Source: a virus
Direction: 5' to 3' (one strand)
DNA length: 26,900 nucleotides
Virus record (IMG/VR): IMGVR_UViG_3300022698_000083
Coordinates: 1-26,900 of that record
Position 1 is the first letter of the stretch; each line of letters begins with the position of its first letter. Both the position numbers and the translations under genes were made by a program. Below the pieces are notes generated by a model. It saw only the letters and a program-made list of their open reading frames with translations, was not told where the DNA came from and made no database searches. Below, piece after piece: positions 6,952 to 15,315 of the stretch.

Positions 6952-7665
6952 TTAATCCTCTTTGCCGGCAATCGCCGCTGCTGCTCTTTCAATGCCTCTT
7001 CGGCTAACAGGATGCATTGCATACCAGAGAGCCGCCGCCTTACTGTTTGAAACTCCTAGCTGCTTGGCTAGCTGACTGATACTCATTCTGCCGATAGGGG
7101 TGTTCACAGCGAGGTTTTTGAGGGCCTTAACTTTCTCTCCCCCAAGAATCTTTCCGGCGATGCCGCCGGCTATGACTCCCTCCACGGCTCCTTGAACTGC
7201 GTTGGTGTCAGGGTCCAGGGCACCCATTGTACCCCCAATTCCTGCGTTCATGGCTGCGCCGCTGGTTTTAACTCTACTAGCTCCGCGCCTGAGTGCTGCG
7301 GTGGTGGCCTTGGCAAGCCCCTTGCCCCCGGCAGCGGCTCCACCCCCACCTGCGACGATGCCCGTAGCCAGACCAGCCCTCCGCAGGGCCTTGCTGAGAC
7401 CGGGATTCTTCTGGGCTACCGCCTTTTCCTCGTCGTCAGCAATTTGTTTGTACGATTCGTACGTACCTTTCCAGTCCCCACCCCAGAAATCGGGCTGGGT
7501 AGCCTTCTCCATGAAAGTGCCGAGGGCGGCGCGGCCTGTATCGGCCACGTCCCCCAGCGCCCCCCTTCCAAACTCGGCCAGCTTCTCCATGCCGCTGAGC
7601 TCTTCGTTGGGAATCAGCCCGCGCCTGCGAGCTTCCCGTACAAGTTCTTCTCGTGCGATGCTCAT
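6952..7665 (-). CDS. Gly/Ala-rich probable internal virion (ejection) protein
   Basis: Protein of 237 aa with a charged helical N-terminus, a long Gly/Ala-rich section (about residues 90-180, including IVAGGGGAAAGGKG and GVIAGGIAGKILGG), and a C-terminal helix-turn-helix-like stretch (SISQLAKQLGVSNSKAAALW). Such low-complexity amphipathic or membrane-active regions are common in podovirus ejection proteins that enter the host envelope with the DNA. The ATG overlaps the stop of the upstream gene (ATGA). Its place in the four-gene cluster between the neck proteins and the fibre supports a virion role. The exact function and homology are inference. Confidence 0.6.
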   Translation of the reverse strand: MSIAREELVREARRRGLIPNEELSGMEKLAEFGRGALGDVADTGRAALGTFMEKATQPDFWGGDWKGTYESYKQIADDEEKAVAQKNPGLSKALRRAGLATGIVAGGGGAAAGGKGLAKATTAALRRGASRVKTSGAAMNAGIGGTMGALDPDTNAVQGAVEGVIAGGIAGKILGGEKVKALKNLAVNTPIGRMSISQLAKQLGVSNSKAAALWYAMHPVSRRGIERAAAAIAGKED

Positions 7666-8483
7666 TTACGCACTCCCAGAGCTTTCAGCAACTCTTCGTC
7701 ACTCATGTCCTTTGCGCTGGTGGGCGTCCCAGGAGAGCCTTCAATAATGTCTCCAAAGCCGTAGTCTGTTTCGAGCATGTTGTCCACATACTCGCGGTCC
7801 CAGCCCTTGCGCTCAGCTCCCTTGCGCATCTTTTGAATCGCTTTCTTGGTCAGGCGCTCGAGAATGGTCAGCTTCGTGCGAGTAGCTTCAGCAGACTCCC
7901 CGGGAGAAGGTGCAGCTCGGTTCCATTCTTTGAGCTCGCCCGTAGTGAGGGCTGAACCGAATAAGGCGTTACGGGTCGGCAGCTCCCAGACCTGCTTGAG
8001 TGCCGCCCACCATTCGGCTTGGTCCTTATTGCCGACACCAAGGTTTTGAGCGACGGCATTCTCAGCATTGGCTAGAGGACGGAAAGGCAGTAGGGACTGA
8101 TACTCGTCTTTGTAGCTGTTGGCGATGGACAAGAGCATGTTGGCATTGGACGCTGCCTCCTCAAACTTCTCCAGCGCCGAGTTGGAAGCTTTGGATGCCC
8201 AGTCAGGTCGGCTGTCGTCTTCCCCTTTCATGCTGGAGAGCGTACGGGCCAGACTCATTCGCTCCTGGGAGGCGAGGGTGTCGGCTTTCGCTTTTTGCAG
8301 CCCGATATTCTGGGCGGCGTCCTGAGCGAGCGTCTGCATATTCTGCCCTTGGGAAGCTACCTCAGGGATGCTGCTGGTAGAAAGAGCACCTCCTGCCCTA
8401 GCCTGTCCACGGAGCATCTGCGCCATCATGCGCCGACGTTCTTCGTCGGGCAGTTGGCCCATCATTGCCAGAATAGGGTCCAT
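7662..8483 (-). CDS. probable virion ejection protein, 273 aa
   Basis: Mostly helical protein. The N-terminus is Met- and Arg-rich (LPDEERRRMMAQMLRG), followed by an amphipathic helical body. A recognisable phage segment lies around residues 170-195: a WELPTRNALFGSALTTGELKE stretch that resembles motifs seen in other phage DNA-injection proteins. The start is ATG 8483 with a GGGGAG site. It overlaps the next gene by 4 bases and is part of the continuous late operon. I cannot assign it to a named family; position and composition favour an internal virion protein. Confidence 0.55.
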   Translation of the reverse strand: MDPILAMMGQLPDEERRRMMAQMLRGQARAGGALSTSSIPEVASQGQNMQTLAQDAAQNIGLQKAKADTLASQERMSLARTLSSMKGEDDSRPDWASKASNSALEKFEEAASNANMLLSIANSYKDEYQSLLPFRPLANAENAVAQNLGVGNKDQAEWWAALKQVWELPTRNALFGSALTTGELKEWNRAAPSPGESAEATRTKLTILERLTKKAIQKMRKGAERKGWDREYVDNMLETDYGFGDIIEGSPGTPTSAKDMSDEELLKALGVRK

Positions 8484-8484
8484 A

Positions 8485-9114
8485 TCATCTCCCCATCATG
8501 CGTGCCATGCGGAGAGCTCGCAGACGTCTGCGTTCTTCCGGGCTGAGAATGAACGGCGGCGGCTGCATTGCCCCCTCAGCGCCCTGTACGGCCACGCTGG
8601 GCATGCCCTGTGGGGTGGTACCGCCTTGCGGCTGTGCGGGCCGCTGTGGCTGCGCAGGGGCGGTCCTGGGGGCTGCTGTGGCCCCTGCCGGGGGTGTTGC
8701 CCCTGCCGGGGCGGCTGGCGTGGGCGTAGGGCCGCGCATTGCATCGATAAGCCTCGCCGTACGGCCCGCAGCGACCTGACCGCCCGCTCTGCGGCCCATT
8801 GCTTCCTTGGCAGCAAGCCCTTCTAGCCCCGCACGAGCTTGGTCCTGACGCTTCTTGCCGACGTAGGTGTTGGCCAGACTGGCCGCATACTCCAGCGCAT
8901 TAGGAGCCGAGTACACGTTTCCTGCCTGCCGAGCTTGAGGCAGCTTGTTCATCTGCTCACCAGCGGAAAGGTAGTCGGCGTTCAGCACATCCCTCTCAGC
9001 AGCGTAGGCCGTGTAGAGCGCGTCAAGCTCCTCTTCCGTAAGGTCATCCAGCGCCTTGCCGAACTTACGGAGGGCTTCCTGGTTCAGCTTTTCTACATCT
9101 TCTGTATAGCTCAT
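8485..9114 (-). CDS. virion-associated protein with Pro/Ala/Gln-rich linker
   Basis: Protein of 209 aa. The N-terminal about 125 residues are helical (EDVEKLNQEALRKFGKALDD, then a Tyr/Ala-rich part). Residues from about 128 to 185 are a Pro/Ala/Gly/Gln linker (TPTPAAPAGATPPAGATAAP and on) and the C-terminus is a short Arg/Met-rich helix (SPEERRRLRALRMARMMGR). The DNA of the linker is GC-rich and repetitive. The ATG overlaps the previous stop codon (ATGA). The similar Arg/Met-rich motif at the start of the next gene's product (EERRRMMAQML) hints at interacting or related ends. The function is unknown; it is probably a virion protein. Confidence 0.55.
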   Translation of the reverse strand: MSYTEDVEKLNQEALRKFGKALDDLTEEELDALYTAYAAERDVLNADYLSAGEQMNKLPQARQAGNVYSAPNALEYAASLANTYVGKKRQDQARAGLEGLAAKEAMGRRAGGQVAAGRTARLIDAMRGPTPTPAAPAGATPPAGATAAPRTAPAQPQRPAQPQGGTTPQGMPSVAVQGAEGAMQPPPFILSPEERRRLRALRMARMMGR

Positions 9115-10184
9115 CCAAAGAGTCCTCCGGTAATGGCGGCACCGCCCAATCCAGTCAAGCCGCTGAATATACTGTTGAGGCCCATCTGCTGGAAGTTACC
9201 TGCGTCAACCGCCCCTTGATAGATGGGAGCAGGCTGAGCCGCTGCGGCAGCGTTGAAGCTCGGCATTTGAGGGGACTGTACCTGTTGCCCCGACAGCAGA
9301 GCATTTATTTCGTTAAGACTAAAGCCTCGACGCTGCATAGCTTCGGCCAGTTGCTGTTGACGAAGCTGAGTAGCGAACTGGTTCGAGCGCATGGCCTGAT
9401 TGAAGTTTGCCTCGTTGGCACCGAGCGCCTGCTGGAACCCTTGACCCGCAGCTTGGTTTGCGAAATTGGCCATGCGGTCGGCTTCACCCGTAGCCATATT
9501 CCTCAGGGTAGTGCCCTGACCAAAGAGCTGAGCTTGCTCACCCAGACCCGCCCTAACGGCGTCTGATTGAAGCTGGCCAAATGCGTCAGTCTCCTGCATA
9601 GCCAGCCCAGCCATTTGAGTTTTCCAGGCTTGATCTTCAGGGTTTAACCCTTGATTGCGAAGCTTGATCTCTAAGTCACGCCTGCGGTTCTCAAACTGAG
9701 GCTGAAGTCTGCTGGCCCCTTTTTGAAATACCGCATCTTCTGCCCTTTGTCGCAGAGCAGTGGGGTCTCCCACCTCCGGAGCATTGCTGTAGTCCAGAGA
9801 CCGTTGAAGCTGCTCGGGCATCGTAAACTGATTGACCGGCACTTCCCCCATGGGCGTGAGACCACGGAAGTCCATAGGTGTGCCGAACTCCTGGTTCATG
9901 CGCCCGGTCAAAGCACCGGCTAGGTCGCTCCTGGCCCCCTGCATGCTGACTTGCTTGTTGAGAATGCTTTGCAGCTCAGGAGTGAGGGACTGCGTCTGCT
10001 GCCACGCTGTCGTCGCCTCTCCGGTGGCGGGGTCCGTCGTCTGGTACGGGTTCCACGTGACACTGCCAAACGGAGTAAACTGGTCGGGCCGGTTGGCGAA
10101 TGTTTGGTCGCGTACGACCTCACGATTTGCCTCCCCCTGCGCTACAGCCGCGCTCCGGTAGTCCGGTTGTGATTTTCCGCCCAT
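9111..10184 (-). CDS. Gln-rich probable ejection/internal virion protein
   Basis: Protein of 357 aa of a type I recognise from many short-tailed phages. Residues 1-70 are polar and contain RPDQFTPFGSVTW; then comes a long Gln/Ala/Arg-rich helical region (about 75-300) with regular polar heptads (QLQSDAVRAGLGEQAQLFGQ, LRQQQLAEAMQRRGF); and it ends in a Gly/Leu hydrophobic tail (FSGLTGLGGAAITGGLFG) that could insert in membrane. The start is ATG 10184 with a strong AAGGAG site. Such proteins are thought to line or form the DNA delivery conduit during ejection. No enzymatic motif (such as a transglycosylase) is present. Confidence 0.6.
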   Translation of the reverse strand: MGGKSQPDYRSAAVAQGEANREVVRDQTFANRPDQFTPFGSVTWNPYQTTDPATGEATTAWQQTQSLTPELQSILNKQVSMQGARSDLAGALTGRMNQEFGTPMDFRGLTPMGEVPVNQFTMPEQLQRSLDYSNAPEVGDPTALRQRAEDAVFQKGASRLQPQFENRRRDLEIKLRNQGLNPEDQAWKTQMAGLAMQETDAFGQLQSDAVRAGLGEQAQLFGQGTTLRNMATGEADRMANFANQAAGQGFQQALGANEANFNQAMRSNQFATQLRQQQLAEAMQRRGFSLNEINALLSGQQVQSPQMPSFNAAAAAQPAPIYQGAVDAGNFQQMGLNSIFSGLTGLGGAAITGGLFG

Positions 10185-10194
10185 CGTCTACTCC

Positions 10195-11379
10195 TTAAAC
10201 CGGCTTCACGCCGCCGCCAGCTCCACCGGATCCACCGCCAGCCACCCACGACATAGTTCCGGGATCAAAGAAATACGAAGCGCCGCCTCTTTGATACCCG
10301 TAACTTGAGTTTCCAAAGCCCTGACCTGGAACAGGAGCCGCGTAGCCGCTCTCCATAATCTCTACTTCTGGCAGGGTAGTCCAAGACCAGTCCGTCGGCA
10401 TTGCCTGCATCGGGTTTTCCGCTGCTTCCTGCCGAAGTCGGTTGGCCATAACCTGATTGCGTTGAAAGCCCTGTGACTGGCGAATAAGGTTGCCGAACTG
10501 GTTCTGGTAGAAGTCACGGTTGTCCCCAGGAAATTGGTCACTACCCCATGTAGCTCCTTCGCCGGGGCTGTACCGGGCGCTGGCGTCGTAGTTGGGGAAG
10601 TACTGACCGAAGCCTCCTGTGTCCGTCTGGGTGCCAAACCTGCCCCAGTCCCAGTCCATGCTGGGAGCTTCTCCGCCGCCCCCGACGGGAGTAAACTTCT
10701 CTCCCGGATTCCAATCGATGACTGTTTCTGGGTCGTTCGGGTATCTGGGCGGAACGATAACTTCTCCGCCTTCGGGAGCGCCTATCATCTCCCCCGTTTC
10801 GGTGTCGTAGGTGAAGCCGTCTCCGTCAACGTAGTTGTTGTCAGCATCTAGCATTCCCGGATCGCGCCCCAAGTTCTCGCCGCCCCAATCGGTCACTCCC
10901 GGAGCCGTCGGATCTTGAACACCAGGACCTCCGGGCAGGGGTTGCGCACTTTCTGGCAGCGGTATCTCGTTGACGCCCCGCGCCGGAGTTCCGCCGTATC
11001 CCGGCGCACTGGAGCCGTCCGTATACACGCCGGTCCAGTTGGCGTCGGTGTCGACAAGATTTCCGCTTTCGCCAGCCCCGCCCTGCGCAGACGTGCCGAG
11101 CAAAGAATCCAATCTTTTGGTGGCGGCAAAGCGGGCTTCGTCCCGGTCAATGTATCTGGGCAGATTGGCACCTTCTCTAACGATGGCGTTCAATTCTGCC
11201 ATTGAAAGCCCCGAGACGTAGTCTGCGGCAGACGGAACCACAGAACGCTCAGGCTCAGGCTCATTCATTTGCTGGCGAATTTGCGCAGCGCGGGCACGAG
11301 CGGCGTTGGCCTGAGTTACCGGGTTATCAACGTCGCCCCAAGAATATGATTGACCGTTTTGCGTAACGATCCAGCCCAT
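10195..11379 (-). CDS. Gly/Pro-rich virion-type protein, 394 aa
   Basis: Unrecognised protein. The start is ATG 11379 because GAGGGAGG precedes it and its A is shared with the stop codon of the GNAT gene (TAATG). A longer in-frame start exists but lies inside that gene. The N-terminus begins MGWIVTQNGQSYSWGD, a short beta-like module, followed by a helical Ala/Arg segment. The middle (about residues 90-260) is Asp/Gly/Pro/Thr-rich and probably disordered or collagen-like. The C-terminus has Tyr/Gly-rich stretches and ends in a poly-Gly run (GGGSGGAGGGVKPV). It is probably structural or an ejection partner; the function is unknown. Confidence 0.6.
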   Translation of the reverse strand: MGWIVTQNGQSYSWGDVDNPVTQANAARARAAQIRQQMNEPEPERSVVPSAADYVSGLSMAELNAIVREGANLPRYIDRDEARFAATKRLDSLLGTSAQGGAGESGNLVDTDANWTGVYTDGSSAPGYGGTPARGVNEIPLPESAQPLPGGPGVQDPTAPGVTDWGGENLGRDPGMLDADNNYVDGDGFTYDTETGEMIGAPEGGEVIVPPRYPNDPETVIDWNPGEKFTPVGGGGEAPSMDWDWGRFGTQTDTGGFGQYFPNYDASARYSPGEGATWGSDQFPGDNRDFYQNQFGNLIRQSQGFQRNQVMANRLRQEAAENPMQAMPTDWSWTTLPEVEIMESGYAAPVPGQGFGNSSYGYQRGGASYFFDPGTMSWVAGGGSGGAGGGVKPV

Positions 11380-11813
11380 TATGCGGCCTCCCTCATTCTC
11401 TCTGGCAACCAGCGACACTCACTTTTTTCTAAGCCGAGTACCTCATAATGCACCCCATCTTCAAGAGCGTTGGGTATGGTGGCTATGTGCTTCATGCCGA
11501 GATGATAGTTAAGTTTCAAGGCTTTCTCGTTTGTGCTAGGGACTAGTCCAAACAACCGTTGTCGATTTCTTTCTATGAACGTGTAGTGCGCGATACTCTC
11601 AAAAAATCCGTGTCTCAGTACCATCGGGCTTTCAATCGCCATATGTACGTTACAGGCAACCGGCGTAAAGCTGTCAAATAAGACAATGGCCACGATGATA
11701 CCACGAGCATTGCGGGCAACCATACCACAGGTGTCGCCACAGAGAATAGGGTGTGCGCGACTATGAATCCAAGTCCATTCTTCGGCGGTCGTCAGTGGGC
11801 TCAGGGCAATCAC
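11379..11813 (-). CDS. GNAT-like acetyltransferase-fold protein
   Basis: Protein of 144 aa with the layout of a GNAT N-acyltransferase: a central beta strand with ARNARGIIVAIVLFD, a following MAIESPMVLRHGF segment, and a C-terminal SMN-type end (STNEKALKLNYHLGMKHI) that matches the N-x-x-A-x-x-x-Y...G motif typical of the fold. The start is GTG 11813: it forms a GTGA overlap with the upstream stop and has GGAAGG 9-10 bases before it, while the longer TTG start would overlap the upstream gene by 37 bases. Phages often carry a GNAT in the neck/ejection region; its substrate is unknown. The acetyl-CoA loop (R/Q-x-x-G-x-G/A) is not obvious, so catalytic activity is uncertain. Confidence 0.7.
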   Translation of the reverse strand: MIALSPLTTAEEWTWIHSRAHPILCGDTCGMVARNARGIIVAIVLFDSFTPVACNVHMAIESPMVLRHGFFESIAHYTFIERNRQRLFGLVPSTNEKALKLNYHLGMKHIATIPNALEDGVHYEVLGLEKSECRWLPERMREAA

Positions 11814-13483
11814 AGAAAGCCGCCTTCCGCCACCATAAGGTCCCAAGAGACCACATCAATCCTAGACTGAGAACTACCACGCATACCGATAGCAACACTG
11901 CGACCAATGCCATATGTCCCACGGATGAAATTAAGTGCCTCAATGTTGAATGTCCAGTTTGAACCATCCCAAACCGCGCTGTCCCATAGTACATCGCCTC
12001 CTACATTACTGGAGCCTGCGTTGCTGAGTGTAGCCTCTACATCAAAATCATACACCGCCGTAAGAGTGACGTTTGTCTTTTTACTGAGAAGACCCACCAC
12101 GCGAATCATGCCGACATTCTTGAAGTGAGCCATGTTTCCATAAGACTGAAAGCTCGTCAAGGTGCGGAAGGAGATAGCTCTTCCCCCATCCCCGGATAAG
12201 TCTCTGTCGTCGAGCACTCCAGAATAAAGCCACAGCTCGCCACTGTTGGCTTCATAATCTAAAGCGCCCATGTAGTACCGACCGTTAAAGGTCTCTCCAC
12301 ATGCGATTGGAACGCCTTCCCAGAAGCCCCACGCTTTCGTATTAAGGTTTTGATTGTACTGAATGACACTGGCCCCGCCATCAGTAGAAGGAGCGATTAC
12401 CTGCATGAACCCATCGGCGGGATGCAGAAAGATAGACCAGTAAGGGCTATTGATAGCTTGGTCTAGTGCAGTCCTCAAAATTCTGTTTACCTTAGCGGAA
12501 GCACTTGTGCGTAGATTGTCTGCCGCGGAACCCTGTAGCAGATCTCGCATACTGGTGATGCCGAACGTGGATAGTACATACATCTCGCTGCCATACTGAG
12601 CGGCGATTCTGCGACTATTGGGCGTAGCGCCTACGAACCAGTTGCCGTTAAGAGCGAAATCTGCCCCCTCAGGGTCTCCGCCTCGGTAGACAATGACGTC
12701 TCCACCCCGGCCAACGCCTACCAGATAGTCGTCGACTCCGTCACCACCATCAAGAGTCCAAGACCATAGCCCCTGGAGCGTACCCCCGTACTTCATCTTA
12801 GCGCCAAAAGTGAACTTTTTCAGTTCCCCTGCTATGCTGGCGATAGGTAGGTACCACGCATCACTGCTATTCCTGAGTATTACCCAGATGCGCAGCTTGT
12901 GAACCATGATGTACGCGACTTCATCTACGGGAAAGCCGACCAAACCAGCGCCAAGGTCGTACGACCATTCTCCCGTGCCGGTGCCGCTGACAGGTACCGA
13001 CCAAGTGCCCGTGGATTCCTCATACTGGTGCAGCCCATTCTCGTAGTCTGCATAGAACAGGTAGTGATTTCCAGCGTCGTTAGTAAACTCAAGCCAAGTG
13101 CCGAACCCAGCGTTATCGCCCTGTACTGAAAATGCTACTTCTTGAGTGGGGGATGTCTCGCCGTCAGTTGTGGTATTGTAGATACCGTTTTCTGTCACAG
13201 ACCAGAGACGGTCATTGGCTGTGTCAGCAGAGTTGGATTCATAAGCGATTATGGTACGGACCTCACCGTCAGCTCCCGTAGCATATCGTCTCCACCCTTG
13301 GCGAAGTTGAAGCCCATATTCTACGGGCATCAAATTGTAGGTGTAGATGCAATCCTCTGGTGGCATCGCCGCATAGCTGTCAAGGGAGTTTACCCCTCCA
13401 ACGCTTGCGGGGACACTAAACGGTCTCGCGGTCTGGGGTACTCCTCGTCCTAGCCTACCGAAATTGCGACGGTTAAGAGCCAT
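11810..13483 (-). CDS. P22 gp10-like neck/tail stopper (beta-propeller) protein
   Basis: Protein of 557 aa, all-beta. It opens with a basic tail and FSVPASVGGVNSLDSYAAMP, a start common to podovirus packaged-DNA-stabilisation/tail-hub proteins, followed by YNLMPVEYGLQLRQGWR. Repeated blade-like segments follow (RLWSVTENGIYN, GNHYLFYADYENGLHQYE, RIWVILRNSSDAWYLP, DYLVGVGRGGDVIVYRGGDP), then SKVNRI-type helices and a C-terminal beta domain. This fits the family that sits below the portal-adaptor ring and closes the DNA channel. It overlaps the adaptor gene by 11 bases and the GNAT gene by 4. The start has no good ribosome binding site, so it probably relies on coupling. The family assignment rests on architecture and position, not a catalytic motif. 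Confidence 0.72.
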   Translation of the reverse strand: MALNRRNFGRLGRGVPQTARPFSVPASVGGVNSLDSYAAMPPEDCIYTYNLMPVEYGLQLRQGWRRYATGADGEVRTIIAYESNSADTANDRLWSVTENGIYNTTTDGETSPTQEVAFSVQGDNAGFGTWLEFTNDAGNHYLFYADYENGLHQYEESTGTWSVPVSGTGTGEWSYDLGAGLVGFPVDEVAYIMVHKLRIWVILRNSSDAWYLPIASIAGELKKFTFGAKMKYGGTLQGLWSWTLDGGDGVDDYLVGVGRGGDVIVYRGGDPEGADFALNGNWFVGATPNSRRIAAQYGSEMYVLSTFGITSMRDLLQGSAADNLRTSASAKVNRILRTALDQAINSPYWSIFLHPADGFMQVIAPSTDGGASVIQYNQNLNTKAWGFWEGVPIACGETFNGRYYMGALDYEANSGELWLYSGVLDDRDLSGDGGRAISFRTLTSFQSYGNMAHFKNVGMIRVVGLLSKKTNVTLTAVYDFDVEATLSNAGSSNVGGDVLWDSAVWDGSNWTFNIEALNFIRGTYGIGRSVAIGMRGSSQSRIDVVSWDLMVAEGGFL

Positions 13484-14210
13484 AGTTGGTGTCTGGAGTG
13501 TTGTAGTACGGGTTCAGGTAGGGGAACCGGGTGCCGGGGCCGGAGGCGCTGAGAATGGGTGCTCCAGTGTCTTTGCCCGTGCGGCTGACCATCATGTTTT
13601 CAAACTCGAGGCGGGCTGCGGTAGAGTCAAACCCTTTGGCCTCTAAAAACTTAGCCTTCAAAAACTTAGTGATCAGTATTGGTTCGTAGAATACTACATC
13701 GCTGCCGACCAAGATTCGGTCTTGGTTGGGGGTGGTGGAACCAAAGTCTCCAGCCCAATTCCGCTGGATGTACCGGAAAGATATTTCCAGGTTGGAAGGG
13801 GGAGGCTGAGGAAAGATGCGCATGTTGCCGTCGAGCAAGCGGAAGCTCACATAGATTGTGGAGCTAGCTAGATCACGACCCCGCAGGTAGGCCCAATCCT
13901 GGACTGTCAGCGGGCCACCGACCGGGAGCTTATTCGTGTTGTCCCAGCCAGTTTGGTCAATCATGTAAGAGAAATCTGCGGGCAGGTCGTAGACCCCCGT
14001 AGCTCCATCGTCATCGGTGTTGAAGGAGTATTCTTTTTCCAGTGTTTGCCAAGGATGAAGCTCTACTAGCTCCCGACCAGCGGAGGACAGCAAACCAGTC
14101 ATCTGCACGAAGTTTTGATCCGCGCTACCCACTGGGTCAGGGTCAGGGGATAGCCCCACGTCCAACGCAGCGTCGTTAATGATCTGGTTTGCTGTCTCAA
14201 TCCTGGCCAT
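13473..14210 (-). CDS. P22 gp4-like head-to-tail adaptor
   Basis: Protein of 245 aa. It starts ETANQIINDAALDVGL, the amphipathic helix typical of gp4/TTA-like adaptor proteins, followed by LLSSAGRELVELHPWQ and a beta part (YDLPADFSYMID, TIYVSFRLLDGNMRIFPQPP) that is very characteristic of the family. The C-terminal third has a helical ITKFLKAKFLEAKGFD segment followed by a Pro/Tyr-rich tail that probably docks on the portal. It precedes the gp10-like gene and overlaps it by 11 bases, matching the usual neck gene order. Confidence 0.78.
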   Translation of the reverse strand: MARIETANQIINDAALDVGLSPDPDPVGSADQNFVQMTGLLSSAGRELVELHPWQTLEKEYSFNTDDDGATGVYDLPADFSYMIDQTGWDNTNKLPVGGPLTVQDWAYLRGRDLASSTIYVSFRLLDGNMRIFPQPPPSNLEISFRYIQRNWAGDFGSTTPNQDRILVGSDVVFYEPILITKFLKAKFLEAKGFDSTAARLEFENMMVSRTGKDTGAPILSASGPGTRFPYLNPYYNTPDTNYGS

Positions 14211-14213
14211 GGG

Positions 14214-14834
14214 TTATGCCTCGGCTTCTTCCTCTTCGCCTTCTTCGTAGTACTCCTCTTCTACGTCGTCAGCTTCCTCGGCTTCCTCAGCTTGGTCGCC
14301 AGCTTCCAGGGCGGCGAGACGTGCCTCGAGGCTGGCGATGTGCTCGTCTCGCTTCTTGATGGCTTCTTTGTCAGCAAGGTCCAAGAACTCCTTGGCCTTC
14401 TGCTTGAGCATGTTGAAGCCCATGATGTTGCGACCATTGTTGTCGCTCATGGACACCAGTTGCTCCACCGTGCGGACGTTGAAAAAGCGAAGCTCTTCCA
14501 CCTGACTGCGAGTGATGCCCGGCCACTCTTCCAGGCGCGTGCCCTCGACGTGCTCTTCGGTGATGCGCGCCTCGTACTTCTTCCAGTGCTCCGGAAAGCG
14601 CTCCTTGTCCATCTGAGACGCGGGACGACAGATCACGCTCGTCTTGTTGCCCGGCTGACGGATCTCGATGTAGTCCGTCTCCACGTAGATGGGGCGACCT
14701 TCCGCCTCGCTGGCCGAGCGGTTCAGCCTCGGGTGCCTGAAAAACTTGACGAACAAACTGTCGTCGTTGGCATAGCGAGCGTTGTTGGAGCCTGCCCGCA
14801 TTGCGATGTCTGTAAGCCCGTATCCTGCTTCCAT
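14214..14834 (-). CDS. conserved phage protein with acidic tail, 206 aa
   Basis: Unassigned protein found, to my recollection, near capsid genes of related phages. The N-terminal half is beta-rich (LFVKFFRHPRLNRSASEAEG, YIEIRQPG). The middle has a helix-hairpin-helix-like motif (WPGITRSQVEELRFFNVRTV, about residues 104-123). A predicted coiled coil (KKRDEHIASLEARLAALEAG) follows, and the last 30 residues are almost all Glu/Asp/Tyr. The acidic tail may mimic DNA or bind basic partners during assembly. The start is ATG 14834 with AAAGGAAA. A weak terminator-like hairpin precedes it. The function is unknown. Confidence 0.65.
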   Translation of the reverse strand: MEAGYGLTDIAMRAGSNNARYANDDSLFVKFFRHPRLNRSASEAEGRPIYVETDYIEIRQPGNKTSVICRPASQMDKERFPEHWKKYEARITEEHVEGTRLEEWPGITRSQVEELRFFNVRTVEQLVSMSDNNGRNIMGFNMLKQKAKEFLDLADKEAIKKRDEHIASLEARLAALEAGDQAEEAEEADDVEEEYYEEGEEEEAEA

Positions 14835-14852
14835 TTTTGTATTTCCTTTGTG

Positions 14853-14872
14853 TAAAGGGGGCCGAAGCCCCC
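14853..14872 (-). terminator. hairpin, possible weak terminator after the 137-aa gene
   Basis: On the - strand GGGGGC-TTCG-GCCCCC forms a 6-bp all-GC stem capped by a very stable TTCG loop, followed by TTTA. The short T run suggests partial termination or transcript processing just before the 206-aa gene. Confidence 0.55.
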
Positions 14873-14877
14873 ATCGG

Positions 14878-15291
14878 TTATGCTACCTCGTTCTGCACCC
14901 AACCCGTGTTCGCATCGGTAACAGAGAAGGTGTCGTTGAGGTCCGCCACATCAAATGCGTTGATGGGAACGGTACCCTTGCCGCTCGCGCCGCCAGAGCT
15001 CGGCCAGTCAGTAGAACTGCGGTCCACGAAACCGGCACCACCGATAAACTGGCTGTCCTGAGGGTTCCGGGAGCTGCCGTCCTGGTCCTCCAGAGTCCAG
15101 TCATTCGGATTGAGCGCACCGTTATCGGTAGCAATACCGATACCGGGAGCATTGGAACCCGCGCGGTTGCAGCCGAGATAGCTGTTATACGAACCGTCGC
15201 CTGCCGTGTCGCTCAGGGGCGTCCCTGAGTACTCGGCGTTGCGCGACGTAACGTCCGCAGGTGTCTGGAAAAACGATGCTACATTGGCCAT
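14878..15291 (-). CDS. small virion-type protein, 137 aa
   Basis: Unrecognised protein rich in Asn, Gly, Ser, Asp and Thr, typical of exposed beta-structured virion proteins. It starts MANVASFFQTPADVTSRNAE, has loops such as GSYNSYLGCNRAGSNAPGIG, and ends FSVTDANTGWVQNEVA. No enzymatic motif. The start is ATG 15291 behind AAGGAGGA, one of the strongest ribosome binding sites in the window, which suggests high expression. Placed two genes after the capsid protein, it may be a capsid decoration or head-completion protein; that is inference from position. Confidence 0.6.
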   Translation of the reverse strand: MANVASFFQTPADVTSRNAEYSGTPLSDTAGDGSYNSYLGCNRAGSNAPGIGIATDNGALNPNDWTLEDQDGSSRNPQDSQFIGGAGFVDRSSTDWPSSGGASGKGTVPINAFDVADLNDTFSVTDANTGWVQNEVA

Positions 15292-15315
15292 CTAACTATC
15301 CTCCTTTCCGGCCTG

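Noticed and set aside
14292-14855. 187-aa open frame on the + strand opposite the 206-aa protein
   Set aside because: The codon structure of the acidic - strand gene produces the open antisense frame; no ribosome binding site and no known motif.
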